A stretch of 64,000 bases of DNA from Borreliella mayonii (lineage in GTDB: Bacteria; Spirochaetota; Spirochaetia; Borreliales; Borreliaceae). The stretch covers positions 682,001 to 746,000 of the forward strand of contig NZ_CP015780.1 in assembly GCF_001945665.1 (NCBI RefSeq), in the 5' to 3' direction. Both the position numbers and the translations under genes were made by a program. The notes under the pieces are model-generated. The model was not told where the DNA came from. It made no database searches and worked only from the letters and a program-made list of their open reading frames with translations. This document shows, one piece after another, positions 29,530-37,665 of this stretch; the first letter of the stretch is position 1, and each line of letters opens with the position of its first letter.

Positions 29530-30015
29530 ATGAGAATAGATTATATAGAGCCATTTTTGGATGCTGCTTCTTCGGTTTTAAGAGATATGTTGCTTGTTGA
29601 GAATATAGAAATGGGTAAACCCGGGCTTAAGTCAATAAATCAAAAGATAAAAGGTGTTTCTGTAATAGTAGGACTTGCTGGGTCTGTTGAGGGTAGTATA
29701 ATTATTGATATGGATATAGAAACAGCTCTTTTTGTTGCTTCTAAGTTAAATTTTGAAGAGTATGATAATTTTGATGATGAGGAAACAAAAGAGATGGTCG
29801 CTGCAACTCTCACTGAGGTTGGCAACATTATTGCTGGAAATTTTGTTACTACCTTACATGCTAAAGGTTTTGTATTTGATATAACTCCGCCAGCTTTTAT
29901 TTATGGAGAAAATATGAAAATAAGTAATAAAGGTTCTGAGGCTTTAATTGTTCCTTTTTCTTTGCCTGATGGTAAAATTATAGAAGTTAATATTGCAATA
30001 AGAGAGAGGGTTTGA
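29530..30015 (+). CDS. cheX: CheY-P phosphatase CheX
   Basis: CheX dephosphorylates CheY-P and replaces CheZ in spirochaetes. The 161-residue protein has the conserved ExxN pair in LTEVGNIIAGN, giving Glu96 and Asn99, the residues that act on the phosphoryl group. GLAGSVEGSIIIDM is also typical. It starts 11 bases after cheW3 with AAAGGAG and precedes cheY3. Confidence 0.97.
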   Translation: MRIDYIEPFLDAASSVLRDMLLVENIEMGKPGLKSINQKIKGVSVIVGLAGSVEGSIIIDMDIETALFVASKLNFEEYDNFDDEETKEMVAATLTEVGNIIAGNFVTTLHAKGFVFDITPPAFIYGENMKISNKGSEALIVPFSLPDGKIIEVNIAIRERV

Positions 30016-30054
30016 TATGAAAAAAAATCTTTTTATTAGAAAAGAGAGGTTAAT

Positions 30055-30495
30055 ATGATCCAAAAGACTACAATTGCTGCAGATTCTTCATCTAAGCCTA
30101 GAGGAATCAATTATGACACAGGCATTCCTTTTAACGTTTTAATTGTTGATGATTCTGTTTTTACCGTAAAGCAGCTTACTCAAATTTTTACATCAGAGGG
30201 TTTTAATGTTATTGACACGGCAGCTGATGGAGAGGAGGCTGTGATAAAATACAAGAATCATTATCCTAATATTGATATTGTCACCCTTGATATTACTATG
30301 CCCAAAATGGATGGAATAACTTGTCTTTCTAATATTATGGAATTTGATAAAAATGCTAGAGTGATAATGATATCCGCTTTAGGCAAAGAGCAATTAGTTA
30401 AGGATTGCTTAATAAAAGGAGCAAAAACATTTATTGTCAAACCATTAGATAGGGCAAAGGTTCTTCAAAGAGTAATGTCTGTATTTGTTAAATAA
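30055..30495 (+). CDS. cheY3: Chemotaxis response regulator CheY3
   Basis: CheY3 is the response regulator that binds the flagellar switch when phosphorylated. The 146-residue protein has an extra N-terminal tail of about 25 residues, then the receiver domain: acidic pair D32/D33, phospho-acceptor D79 in TLDITMPKMDG, the S/T position in VIMISALG, and the conserved lysine in FIVKPLDRA. It is the last gene of the flaA operon and faces the minus-strand cluster. Confidence 0.97.
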   Translation: MIQKTTIAADSSSKPRGINYDTGIPFNVLIVDDSVFTVKQLTQIFTSEGFNVIDTAADGEEAVIKYKNHYPNIDIVTLDITMPKMDGITCLSNIMEFDKNARVIMISALGKEQLVKDCLIKGAKTFIVKPLDRAKVLQRVMSVFVK

Positions 30496-30535
30496 ATTAT
30501 TTACAAAAAAAGTTCAAGCTTTAATTTTATTATTT

Positions 30536-31051
30536 TTATTCCTTTGGGGAAAAAATCATTTCATTACTTATTTTATCTAAATTCTTTAAAAAATAAGTAA
30601 TGTTAAGGTTGAATATTTTTATAGGTTCTGTATTATTTTCTATGTAAAGCTCTAATTTGTAAAATCCTTTTTTTGTGTATATTAGTGAATAGCTTTTAAA
30701 AATCCCATTTATATTTTTAATTTTAAATATTTTATATTTTAAAAATTTTTTATCAATAAGTTCGCTTTCAATTAGATATTTATTTGCTTCTTTGTAGTTT
30801 GAATTTAATAAGTTATAGTCAGCTTTATTGAGCATTATGCTTTTTACAAAATGCTCGGTTAGTTTATAAATATTTTTTTCTATTTCGCTTGTTGGAAAAT
30901 TAGTATAGTATTCTTTTTCTAAAATTAAATTGTAAGAAGAATATTTTTTTATTTCTTCGCTTGCTCTTTTTTCAATTGAGATGTTCAAAAGTCTAGCATT
31001 AAGTGGAAAATCTAACAATATAAGTAGTACTATAATTATTTGAATTTTCAT
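30536..31051 (-). CDS. Hypothetical exported protein
   Basis: This 171-residue protein begins with a clear signal peptide (MKIQIIIVLLILLDFPLNA). The remainder is soluble, lysine-rich, and has no recognisable motif. It overlaps the preceding membrane protein gene by four bases (ATGA) and is the last of four coupled minus-strand genes. An export role is all that can be said. Confidence 0.75.
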   Translation of the reverse strand: MKIQIIIVLLILLDFPLNARLLNISIEKRASEEIKKYSSYNLILEKEYYTNFPTSEIEKNIYKLTEHFVKSIMLNKADYNLLNSNYKEANKYLIESELIDKKFLKYKIFKIKNINGIFKSYSLIYTKKGFYKLELYIENNTEPIKIFNLNITYFLKNLDKISNEMIFSPKE

Positions 31052-32094
31052 TTTATTTCCTGGTTTTTATTAATTATTTTTTTTACTTTTTCAATTTCTA
31101 AAGGTATTTTACTTTTTCTCTTTGAATTTAGTTTTTCTTTTAGTAAAAGATTGTTAAATAATTTTGCAAGTTCATATACTTTTTCTTCGCTTAAGGTAAA
31201 AGGAATTTGAATTTTTCGATATTCTAATGGATCTTGTAAAATTTTTGTCATTAAAATAATGGGATTTAAAAAGCTTGCTTTAAAAAATTTATAAAAATTC
31301 ATTAAAAAAATAGTAAATGATGCAAACAATGTAAATAGAAAAATTCCAAGAATAGAATCGCTTTTTCTTTGTAAATATTTATCTATATAAAATTTTGTTT
31401 TCTCTATTTCTATTACTCTGTATTCACTAGGGCTGTAGTAAACAAATATTTCGTCTGATTTTGAGTATATTATGTCATCTTTTTCCTTGATTATTAATAT
31501 GAAGGGATATTTTTCTTTAATGTAAGCTTTTTCATTTATTATTGATATATTTTTAATAATATTAAATTCTTGTTTTTCTGGCATTGAATTTACAATTTTT
31601 GAGCTTGATATTATTATAAAAAATGTAAATGGTATTAATAAGCTCATTGAAAATGTTCTAGCAAATGCTATTAGTATTAGGTTCTTTTCTTTTGAATTGT
31701 AATATATTTCTATTATTAGGTCGTTAAACCTAAGAAGTCTTAAAAATCTTAGTTTGAAAAGTGATAGCATTATTGGATTTAATATTGTTTCATGATCAAC
31801 AATTATGTTTTTAAGCTGATACGAACTATAAAATGCTAAAGGGATAAGACAGTGAATTATATCGAAGAATAGATTGTTTCTGACGTAGATTTCTAATCTT
31901 TTGGAAAGGTAAGCCTTGGTTATTTTGTATAAAAAAATGAAAATAAAAATTGTGTCAAATAAAAAACCAAGAAATATTAGTGCAAATCGTATTTTGTATG
32001 GCAAGAAAAGAATTATTGATAGCTCTTCGATTAAAAGTTCAAATATTGAAAAAATTATTATTGCTTTTAAAAAAATTGAAAATTTTTTTACCAT
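31048..32094 (-). CDS. Membrane protein with voltage-sensor-like helices and an extracytoplasmic insert
   Basis: This 348-residue membrane protein resembles a voltage-sensor domain. A first helix (about 5-32) is followed by helix 2 with FDTIFIFIFLYKITKAYL (D47), helix 3 with NNLFFDIIHCLIPLAF (D78), and an S4-like helix KLRFLRLLRF with arginines at 116, 119 and 122. Helix 5 (about 140-163) leads to an extracytoplasmic segment of about 80 residues (165-247), where a channel would have a pore loop; a last helix (248-272) and a charged cytoplasmic tail with a HAMP-like look complete it. No selectivity filter is seen. The gene overlaps both neighbours. Confidence 0.72.
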   Translation of the reverse strand: MVKKFSIFLKAIIIFSIFELLIEELSIILFLPYKIRFALIFLGFLFDTIFIFIFLYKITKAYLSKRLEIYVRNNLFFDIIHCLIPLAFYSSYQLKNIIVDHETILNPIMLSLFKLRFLRLLRFNDLIIEIYYNSKEKNLILIAFARTFSMSLLIPFTFFIIISSSKIVNSMPEKQEFNIIKNISIINEKAYIKEKYPFILIIKEKDDIIYSKSDEIFVYYSPSEYRVIEIEKTKFYIDKYLQRKSDSILGIFLFTLFASFTIFLMNFYKFFKASFLNPIILMTKILQDPLEYRKIQIPFTLSEEKVYELAKLFNNLLLKEKLNSKRKSKIPLEIEKVKKIINKNQEIK

Positions 32095-32951
32095 TTATTT
32101 CCCTTGGCTATTTCTAATAATTCTTTAATTATTCTTGAATCATATTCTTTAGAGCCTGACTGTTTTATTGAAAACCAACTTTCATCATACCCAATAAAAC
32201 CTTTGACCGGATTGTTTTTGTATTTTGGAATTCTTGCCCTAGCTGAAAAAATGGCAATTAATGTTGAAATTGGAGACATTGTTTGTAAAGTCTCATATTT
32301 AAAAAAGCTTTCAATTATGAGTTTGGCTGTTTTTTCATCTAGAAAATCGGTATCATTGCTTATTGCTTTTGAAGTCGATTCAATATTTTTGATAGTAAGC
32401 TCTATTCCTTTTTCAAAGCAGTATTTAATTACCAATACTTTTAAGAGAAGCAATATCTTTATATAATTTTTTATGATGTCTGATGAATAAAGTGCTTTAT
32501 TTTCCTTTTGTATTAAGTATATTGTATAAGAGTTTTTTCCTTCAAATAGTTTATTTATATAAAAAGTAATGTATCCGTTGCTTATAGTATTAAAATTATA
32601 AAAGAATTCTTTTCTTAAAGACGAGTTGACTTTAACAAAGTTAAATATCAAATTTAAGTCGTTTTTTGTCAATTCTTTGGTAAAAAGAGGCTTTACAATG
32701 TTAAAATCAATAGCTTCAATGCCAGATAAAACAAATGGAGTAATCATTATATCTGTTTTATCTTTGACGTATTGAATTAGGTCTTTTAGTTCTGATTCAA
32801 AATCATTTTTAATGAATGTAGTAATAGTTTTTTTGTTTTCTTTTAAATAGTTGAGCATTTCAATTTCTTTTTCTATAGCAGATAAACTTTTTATGCTTTC
32901 ATGATTGAATAGATAATGATATAGGTAAGGAAAATATGGCTTTGCATTCAT
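32088..32951 (-). CDS. Hypothetical cytoplasmic protein
   Basis: I do not recognise this 287-residue protein. It lacks a signal peptide; one hydrophobic stretch (IKILLLLKVLVIKYCF, about 165-182) may be a buried helix rather than a membrane segment. No catalytic motif stands out. Its start overlaps the phosphatase stop by four bases and its end overlaps the voltage-sensor-like gene by seven, so it is translated with them. Confidence 0.78.
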   Translation of the reverse strand: MNAKPYFPYLYHYLFNHESIKSLSAIEKEIEMLNYLKENKKTITTFIKNDFESELKDLIQYVKDKTDIMITPFVLSGIEAIDFNIVKPLFTKELTKNDLNLIFNFVKVNSSLRKEFFYNFNTISNGYITFYINKLFEGKNSYTIYLIQKENKALYSSDIIKNYIKILLLLKVLVIKYCFEKGIELTIKNIESTSKAISNDTDFLDEKTAKLIIESFFKYETLQTMSPISTLIAIFSARARIPKYKNNPVKGFIGYDESWFSIKQSGSKEYDSRIIKELLEIAKGNKW

Positions 32952-33610
32952 TTGATTAGGCCCAATAGTTCAAGTGGTTTGTGTATTATATGTTTTGCTC
33001 CATTTTCTTTTAGTTCTTGAACGCTTCTAAATCCCCAAGAAACCCCTATTGGTATAAATCCGGCGTTTAGTGCAGTTAGCATGTCTACATCGCTGTCTCC
33101 AATATATGCAATTTCTTCTTTTCGGATATTTAATTCTAATATCATATCAAGGGCATTCTCAGGATCTGGCTTTGGTGGAAATTTTTTTGAATAGCCTCTG
33201 ATTTCAAAAAAAAATATATTTTCAAAAATATTTTTTACTAAATTTATTAATTCTTCGTGGTTTTTATTGCTTAAAATTCCAATTGGAATGTTAAGCTTAT
33301 TCATATTTTTTAGAAGGGTTTTTATGTTTTCGTATGGTTGTGTTTGAGATGAAAGGTTTTTATTGTATTCTTTTACAAATTCTTTGTAAAGTTTGTCTTG
33401 TAAATTAGGATTATTATATTCAAGAGATAATAACTTTAGAGTGTCTATTACAAACTTAGTAAATCCTCTGCCAATAAGAGTATTGAATTTGCTTAGTTCT
33501 ATTTGATTGTATCCTAAGTTTGAAAGAGCAGAATTCATTGAGAATGCAATATCCATGATGCTATTTACCAGGGTTCCATCCATATCAAAAATACAGGCTT
33601 TGATTTTCAT
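32948..33610 (-). CDS. gph: HAD-superfamily phosphatase, phosphoglycolate phosphatase-like
   Basis: This 220-residue HAD hydrolase has all four motifs: DMDGTLVNS (nucleophile Asp9), ILSNK, the lysine in KFPPKPDPEN, and YIGDSDVDMLTALNAG. An alpha-helical cap lies between motifs I and II. The type resembles Gph, which removes phosphoglycolate, but HAD substrate calls are unreliable. It is the first gene of the four-gene minus-strand cluster; AGAGAG precedes the ATG. Confidence 0.9.
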   Translation of the reverse strand: MKIKACIFDMDGTLVNSIMDIAFSMNSALSNLGYNQIELSKFNTLIGRGFTKFVIDTLKLLSLEYNNPNLQDKLYKEFVKEYNKNLSSQTQPYENIKTLLKNMNKLNIPIGILSNKNHEELINLVKNIFENIFFFEIRGYSKKFPPKPDPENALDMILELNIRKEEIAYIGDSDVDMLTALNAGFIPIGVSWGFRSVQELKENGAKHIIHKPLELLGLIK

Positions 33611-33850
33611 AGTACTCTCTTTTATAATAGTTTATTTATTCTTTTATTTTAGCATTAATTTGTTGTCTTTATTAAGGTTTTTATATTTTAAGCATTTTTT
33701 ATTTACTAGCAATTAATTTTTATAGATAATTAATTTTGTTTATTAAAATTTAAAATGCTATTGAAAATATAAACTTTAAGTTTTATTATAATTCATTAGA
33801 ATAGAATATTGTAAGTCATTTGTTTTGATATTTATTAGGATTAAAGCTTA

Positions 33851-35461
33851 ATGAAAGAAGATGTATTAGTATTAGAAAATATTACAAAAAAGTACGGCGA
33901 TTTTATTGCTAATGATAATGTTTCTATTAAATTTAAGGCAGGTGAAGTTCATGCTATTCTTGGAGAAAATGGTGCTGGAAAGACTACCTTAATGAAGACT
34001 ATTTACGGGATTCATCAAGTAAATAGTGGTAGAATTATTTTAAAAGGTCAAGAAATAAACTTTAAGGATTCAAGCGAGGCTATTCGAAATGGGATTGGAA
34101 TGGTTTTTCAACATTTTATGTTGATTCCACAATTTACTGCTGTTCAAAACATTATTTTAGGATATGAAAATTCAAAATTTGGTTTTCTTGATTACAAACA
34201 AGCTAGAAAAAAGATAAGTTATCTTTCAGAAAAGTATGGTTTAAAGATAGATTTAGAAAAAAAGGTTGAAGACTTGAGTGTTGGTATGGAACAAAAAATA
34301 GAGATATTGAAAGTTCTTTATCGAAATGCAGATATTATTATTTTTGATGAACCTACAGCAGTGCTTGCTCCAAGTGAAGTTGATGATTTTATAAATATTT
34401 TAAAGGTACTCACTCAAGAGGGTCATACTGTAATACTTATTACTCATAAAATAAAAGAAATTAGATCTATTGCAAAAAAATGCACAATTATGCGTCTTGG
34501 GAAGGTTGTGAAAACTGTTAATGTTGCTGAGATTGATGACATAGATCTTACAAAATTAATGATAGGTAAAGAGATTGCGCTTCGATCATCTAAAATTAAA
34601 TTTGAAAATCATTTTAATGTGCTTGAAATAAAGAATTTAAGTGTTAAAGATGAAAGAGGTGTTTTAAAAGTTAAAGACGTTAATCTTGATCTGAGAAATG
34701 GAGAAATTCTTGGGATATCAGGTATTGAGGGGAGTGGTCAGGAGGATTTAGTTGATGCAATTTTGGGGTTGAAAAGCATATTTAAGGGCGATATTTTTAA
34801 AAAAAATTCTTCAGGAAATTTAGAATCTTTAAAAGGTTTAACGATTAAACAAATAATAGATAAAAAAATTGGCAACATTCCTTCAGACAGGCAAAGGCAT
34901 GGTCTTATTTTGGAATTTAATGTTATGCAAAATATTGGACTTAAGAGCTTTGATAATCCTGATTATTTGAGGTTAAAAAAAATTCATTCAAAGAGTAATT
35001 TTGATTTAAAATTTAATTTTTTCAATTTTATTAAAAGACAATTTGATAAGATTAAAAGACAATTTGTGGGGTTTGATCTTAATATTTTAAAAAAATTGAG
35101 CAATCAACTTGTAAATTATTTTGATATTAGACCAAGAGATACCTTAAATAAGGTAAAGTATTTATCTGGAGGCAATCAGCAAAAAGTTATTGTTGCTCGT
35201 GAGATTAGTTTAGAGCCAGATATTCTTTTAGCTATTCAGCCCACAAGAGGTCTTGATGTTGGAGCTGTTGAGAATATTTATAAAAAAATAATAGAGCAAA
35301 GAGATGCAGGTAGATCTGTTTTATTGGTTTCTCTTGAACTTGATGAGCTTGTTAATGTTTGTGATAGGATAGCTGTAATGCATGGTGGAAGGATAGTGGG
35401 TATTTTAGAAGACAATTTTGATATTGATGTTATTGGTAAAATGATGATAGGTTTAAGCTAA
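33851..35461 (+). CDS. Nucleoside/sugar-type ABC importer ATPase (two ATP-binding domains)
   Basis: This 536-residue protein contains two fused ABC domains, as in MglA, RbsA and the YufO/BMP-linked transporters. The first has Walker A GENGAGKTT, Q-loop VFQHFMLIP, and Walker B IIFDEPTAV. The second has the family-typical degenerate P-loop GIEGSGQEDLV, signature LSGGNQQKVIVARE and QPTRGLDVG. An insert (about 375-420) carries a duplicated seven-residue unit. With the two permeases downstream it forms an import system. BMP-type lipoproteins elsewhere in the genome are the likely receptors, pointing to nucleosides; that is inference. Confidence 0.92.
   Translation: MKEDVLVLENITKKYGDFIANDNVSIKFKAGEVHAILGENGAGKTTLMKTIYGIHQVNSGRIILKGQEINFKDSSEAIRNGIGMVFQHFMLIPQFTAVQNIILGYENSKFGFLDYKQARKKISYLSEKYGLKIDLEKKVEDLSVGMEQKIEILKVLYRNADIIIFDEPTAVLAPSEVDDFINILKVLTQEGHTVILITHKIKEIRSIAKKCTIMRLGKVVKTVNVAEIDDIDLTKLMIGKEIALRSSKIKFENHFNVLEIKNLSVKDERGVLKVKDVNLDLRNGEILGISGIEGSGQEDLVDAILGLKSIFKGDIFKKNSSGNLESLKGLTIKQIIDKKIGNIPSDRQRHGLILEFNVMQNIGLKSFDNPDYLRLKKIHSKSNFDLKFNFFNFIKRQFDKIKRQFVGFDLNILKKLSNQLVNYFDIRPRDTLNKVKYLSGGNQQKVIVAREISLEPDILLAIQPTRGLDVGAVENIYKKIIEQRDAGRSVLLVSLELDELVNVCDRIAVMHGGRIVGILEDNFDIDVIGKMMIGLS
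35030..35066 (+). repeat. Short in-frame tandem repeat in the ABC ATPase gene
   Basis: A 16-bp sequence, ATTAAAAGACAATTTG, occurs twice with a 21-bp period (35030-35045 and 35051-35066). It encodes two copies of a seven-residue unit beginning IKRQF. It lies in the variable insert of the second ATP-binding domain and could vary in copy number between strains. Confidence 0.75.
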
Positions 35462-36613
35462 ATGACAATTAGTAAAAACGTATTCAGTAAATTTATGTTG
35501 AAGTTTTTAAATTCTTCAGCATTTGTTAGTTTTTTTGCCCTATTTGTTGGATTTTTAATTGTTGGGTTAGTGGTGATGGGGCTTGGGCATTCTCCTTTTA
35601 GAATGTATTTTATAATATTGGAGATTATATTTTCTTCTCCCAAACATTTAGGTTATATTTTAAGTTATGCAGCTCCTTTGATTTTTACAGGTCTTTCTAT
35701 TGGCATTTCTTTAAAAGCAGGTCTTTTTAATATTGGGGTTGAAGGTCAGTTTATACTAGGATCTATTGTTGCTTTAATAGCATCAGTTTTCCTTGATTTG
35801 CCTCCAATTTTACATGTAATTACTGTTTTTGTTATTACTTTTTTAGCATCAGGTAGTTTGGGAATTTTAATTGGATATTTAAAAGCTAAATTCAATATTA
35901 GTGAAGTGATTTCAGGAATAATGTTTAATTGGATATTATTTCATTTAAATAATATAATTTTAGATTTTAGTTTTATTAAAAGAGATAATAGTGATTTTTC
36001 AAAGCCCATTAAAGAAAGTGCATATATTGATTTTTTAGGCTCTTGGAAGCTTTCACCAGAAGGGCTTGCTTATAGATCTTCTCATCCTTTTGTTAATGAG
36101 CTTTTAAAAGCGCCTCTTCATTTTGGAATAATTTTAGGTATAATTTTTGCTATTTTAATATGGTTTTTGCTTAATAAAACTATTATTGGATTTAAAATAA
36201 GTGCTACAGGAAGTAATATTGAAGCTTCAAGATGTATGGGAATTAATGTAAAGGTTGTGCTAATTTTTTCAATGTTTCTCTCAGCAGCTGTTGCAGGTCT
36301 TGCTGGTGCTATTCAGATTATGGGTGTTAATAAAGCTATATTTAAGCTTTCTTATATGGAAGGAATTGGTTTTAATGGGATAGCTGCTTCTTTGATGGGA
36401 AACAATTCGCCAATTGGCATAATATTTTCTAGCATTCTTTTTTCTATATTACTTTATGGAAGCAGCAGGGTTCAAAGTTTAATGGGCCTTCCATCTTCAA
36501 TTGTATCTTTGATGATGGGAATAATTGTTCTTGTAATTTCTGCTAGCTATTTTTTAAATAAAATTGTTTTAAAAGGTGTTAAGCGTGTCAAATACAATAA
36601 TATTCTTGATTAG
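35462..36613 (+). CDS. ABC importer permease, BPD_transp_2 family (first subunit)
   Basis: A 383-residue permease with about eight to ten membrane helices. It carries the family block GLFNIGVEGQFILG (the EAA-like coupling region) and later GFKISATGSNIEASRCMGI and GIGFNGIAASLMG, all typical of YufP/RbsC-type permeases. The ATG abuts the TAA of the ATPase gene, so translation is coupled. It pairs with the following permease as a heterodimer. Confidence 0.92.
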   Translation: MTISKNVFSKFMLKFLNSSAFVSFFALFVGFLIVGLVVMGLGHSPFRMYFIILEIIFSSPKHLGYILSYAAPLIFTGLSIGISLKAGLFNIGVEGQFILGSIVALIASVFLDLPPILHVITVFVITFLASGSLGILIGYLKAKFNISEVISGIMFNWILFHLNNIILDFSFIKRDNSDFSKPIKESAYIDFLGSWKLSPEGLAYRSSHPFVNELLKAPLHFGIILGIIFAILIWFLLNKTIIGFKISATGSNIEASRCMGINVKVVLIFSMFLSAAVAGLAGAIQIMGVNKAIFKLSYMEGIGFNGIAASLMGNNSPIGIIFSSILFSILLYGSSRVQSLMGLPSSIVSLMMGIIVLVISASYFLNKIVLKGVKRVKYNNILD

Positions 36614-37511
36614 TGAAACTCTAATAAATTCTCAAACCTTAATTTTAGCTGGTCTTGGGGGTCTTATAAGCGAGAAAAGTGGAATTATTAATATTGGACT
36701 TGAAGGAATAATGACAATAGGAGCATTTTCAGGAGCTACGGTTGCATATTTTACAAATGATCCATTGTTTTCAATTTTTGCTGGCGGACTAGCGGGGCTT
36801 GTGCTTGCCATTTTGCACGCTGTTTTTACAATCTTTTTAAAATCAGATCAAATTATAACTGGAATGGCACTTAATTTTTTAGGACCTACTATTGCTATTT
36901 TTATAAGTACTTTGATTTTTTCTTCTATTTCAACTCCGCCTATAGAAATAAAGTTGCCGATACTTTTTGATGGAATTTTAAACAAAACATCTTTTATCTA
37001 CCAGATTTTTGGCAAAAGATATTCTGTATACATTGCAATCCTAGGTGTGGTTTTATTTCATATTATTTTCAAATACACTAAAATTGGGCTTAGAATTAAT
37101 GCTAGTGGTGAAAATCCAGAGGTATTAGAGTCTGTTGGAGTTAGTGTAAATAAAATTAGATTTTTTTGTGTTCTTCTGAGTGGTTTTTTAGCAGGGGTTT
37201 CAGGCGCTGTTCTTACAACAGTGGTTGCATCAAGTTATGTGCAAGGGGTTACAGGTGGACAAGGTTTTATTGCTATTGTAATGTTAATTTTTGGAAAATG
37301 GACGCCTTTGGGAGTTTTAATGGGTAGTTTTTTGTTTTCATTTGTGAAAACTTTAGCAATTGTTTTAGCTCAATCGCCTTTTTTGTCTTTAATAATGTCT
37401 CCCAAAATGTTAATTATTGCTCCATATTTAATTATTGTTTTAAGTCTTATCTTTTTTTCAAAAAGAAATTATGCGCCTAAGTTTTTAGGAATACCTTATA
37501 AAAAGTATTAG
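36585..37511 (+). CDS. ABC importer permease, BPD_transp_2 family (second subunit)
   Basis: The partner permease of the preceding gene, 308 residues and about eight helices. Shared motifs are GIINIGLEGIMTIGA, GLRINASGENPEVLESVGV and GQGFIAIVMLIFGKW. I chose the GTG at 36585 because AAAGG lies eight bases before it; the longer in-frame GTG at 36576 overlaps that site. It overlaps the previous gene by 29 bases. No binding-protein gene follows. Confidence 0.9.
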   Translation: MSNTIIFLISETLINSQTLILAGLGGLISEKSGIINIGLEGIMTIGAFSGATVAYFTNDPLFSIFAGGLAGLVLAILHAVFTIFLKSDQIITGMALNFLGPTIAIFISTLIFSSISTPPIEIKLPILFDGILNKTSFIYQIFGKRYSVYIAILGVVLFHIIFKYTKIGLRINASGENPEVLESVGVSVNKIRFFCVLLSGFLAGVSGAVLTTVVASSYVQGVTGGQGFIAIVMLIFGKWTPLGVLMGSFLFSFVKTLAIVLAQSPFLSLIMSPKMLIIAPYLIIVLSLIFFSKRNYAPKFLGIPYKKY

Positions 37512-37665
37512 CAGTCAATAATAGCTTATAAGTTGTTTTTCATATTGTTAAAATTCTTTTAATTTTTTAAGAGTTTTTGATTTTTTGCTGTAAGTTTTTT
37601 TTTGATACTCTTTAGTCTTTAGTTTGTTTGATTAAGTAAGTAGATGATTTATGAGGTGGTTTATT

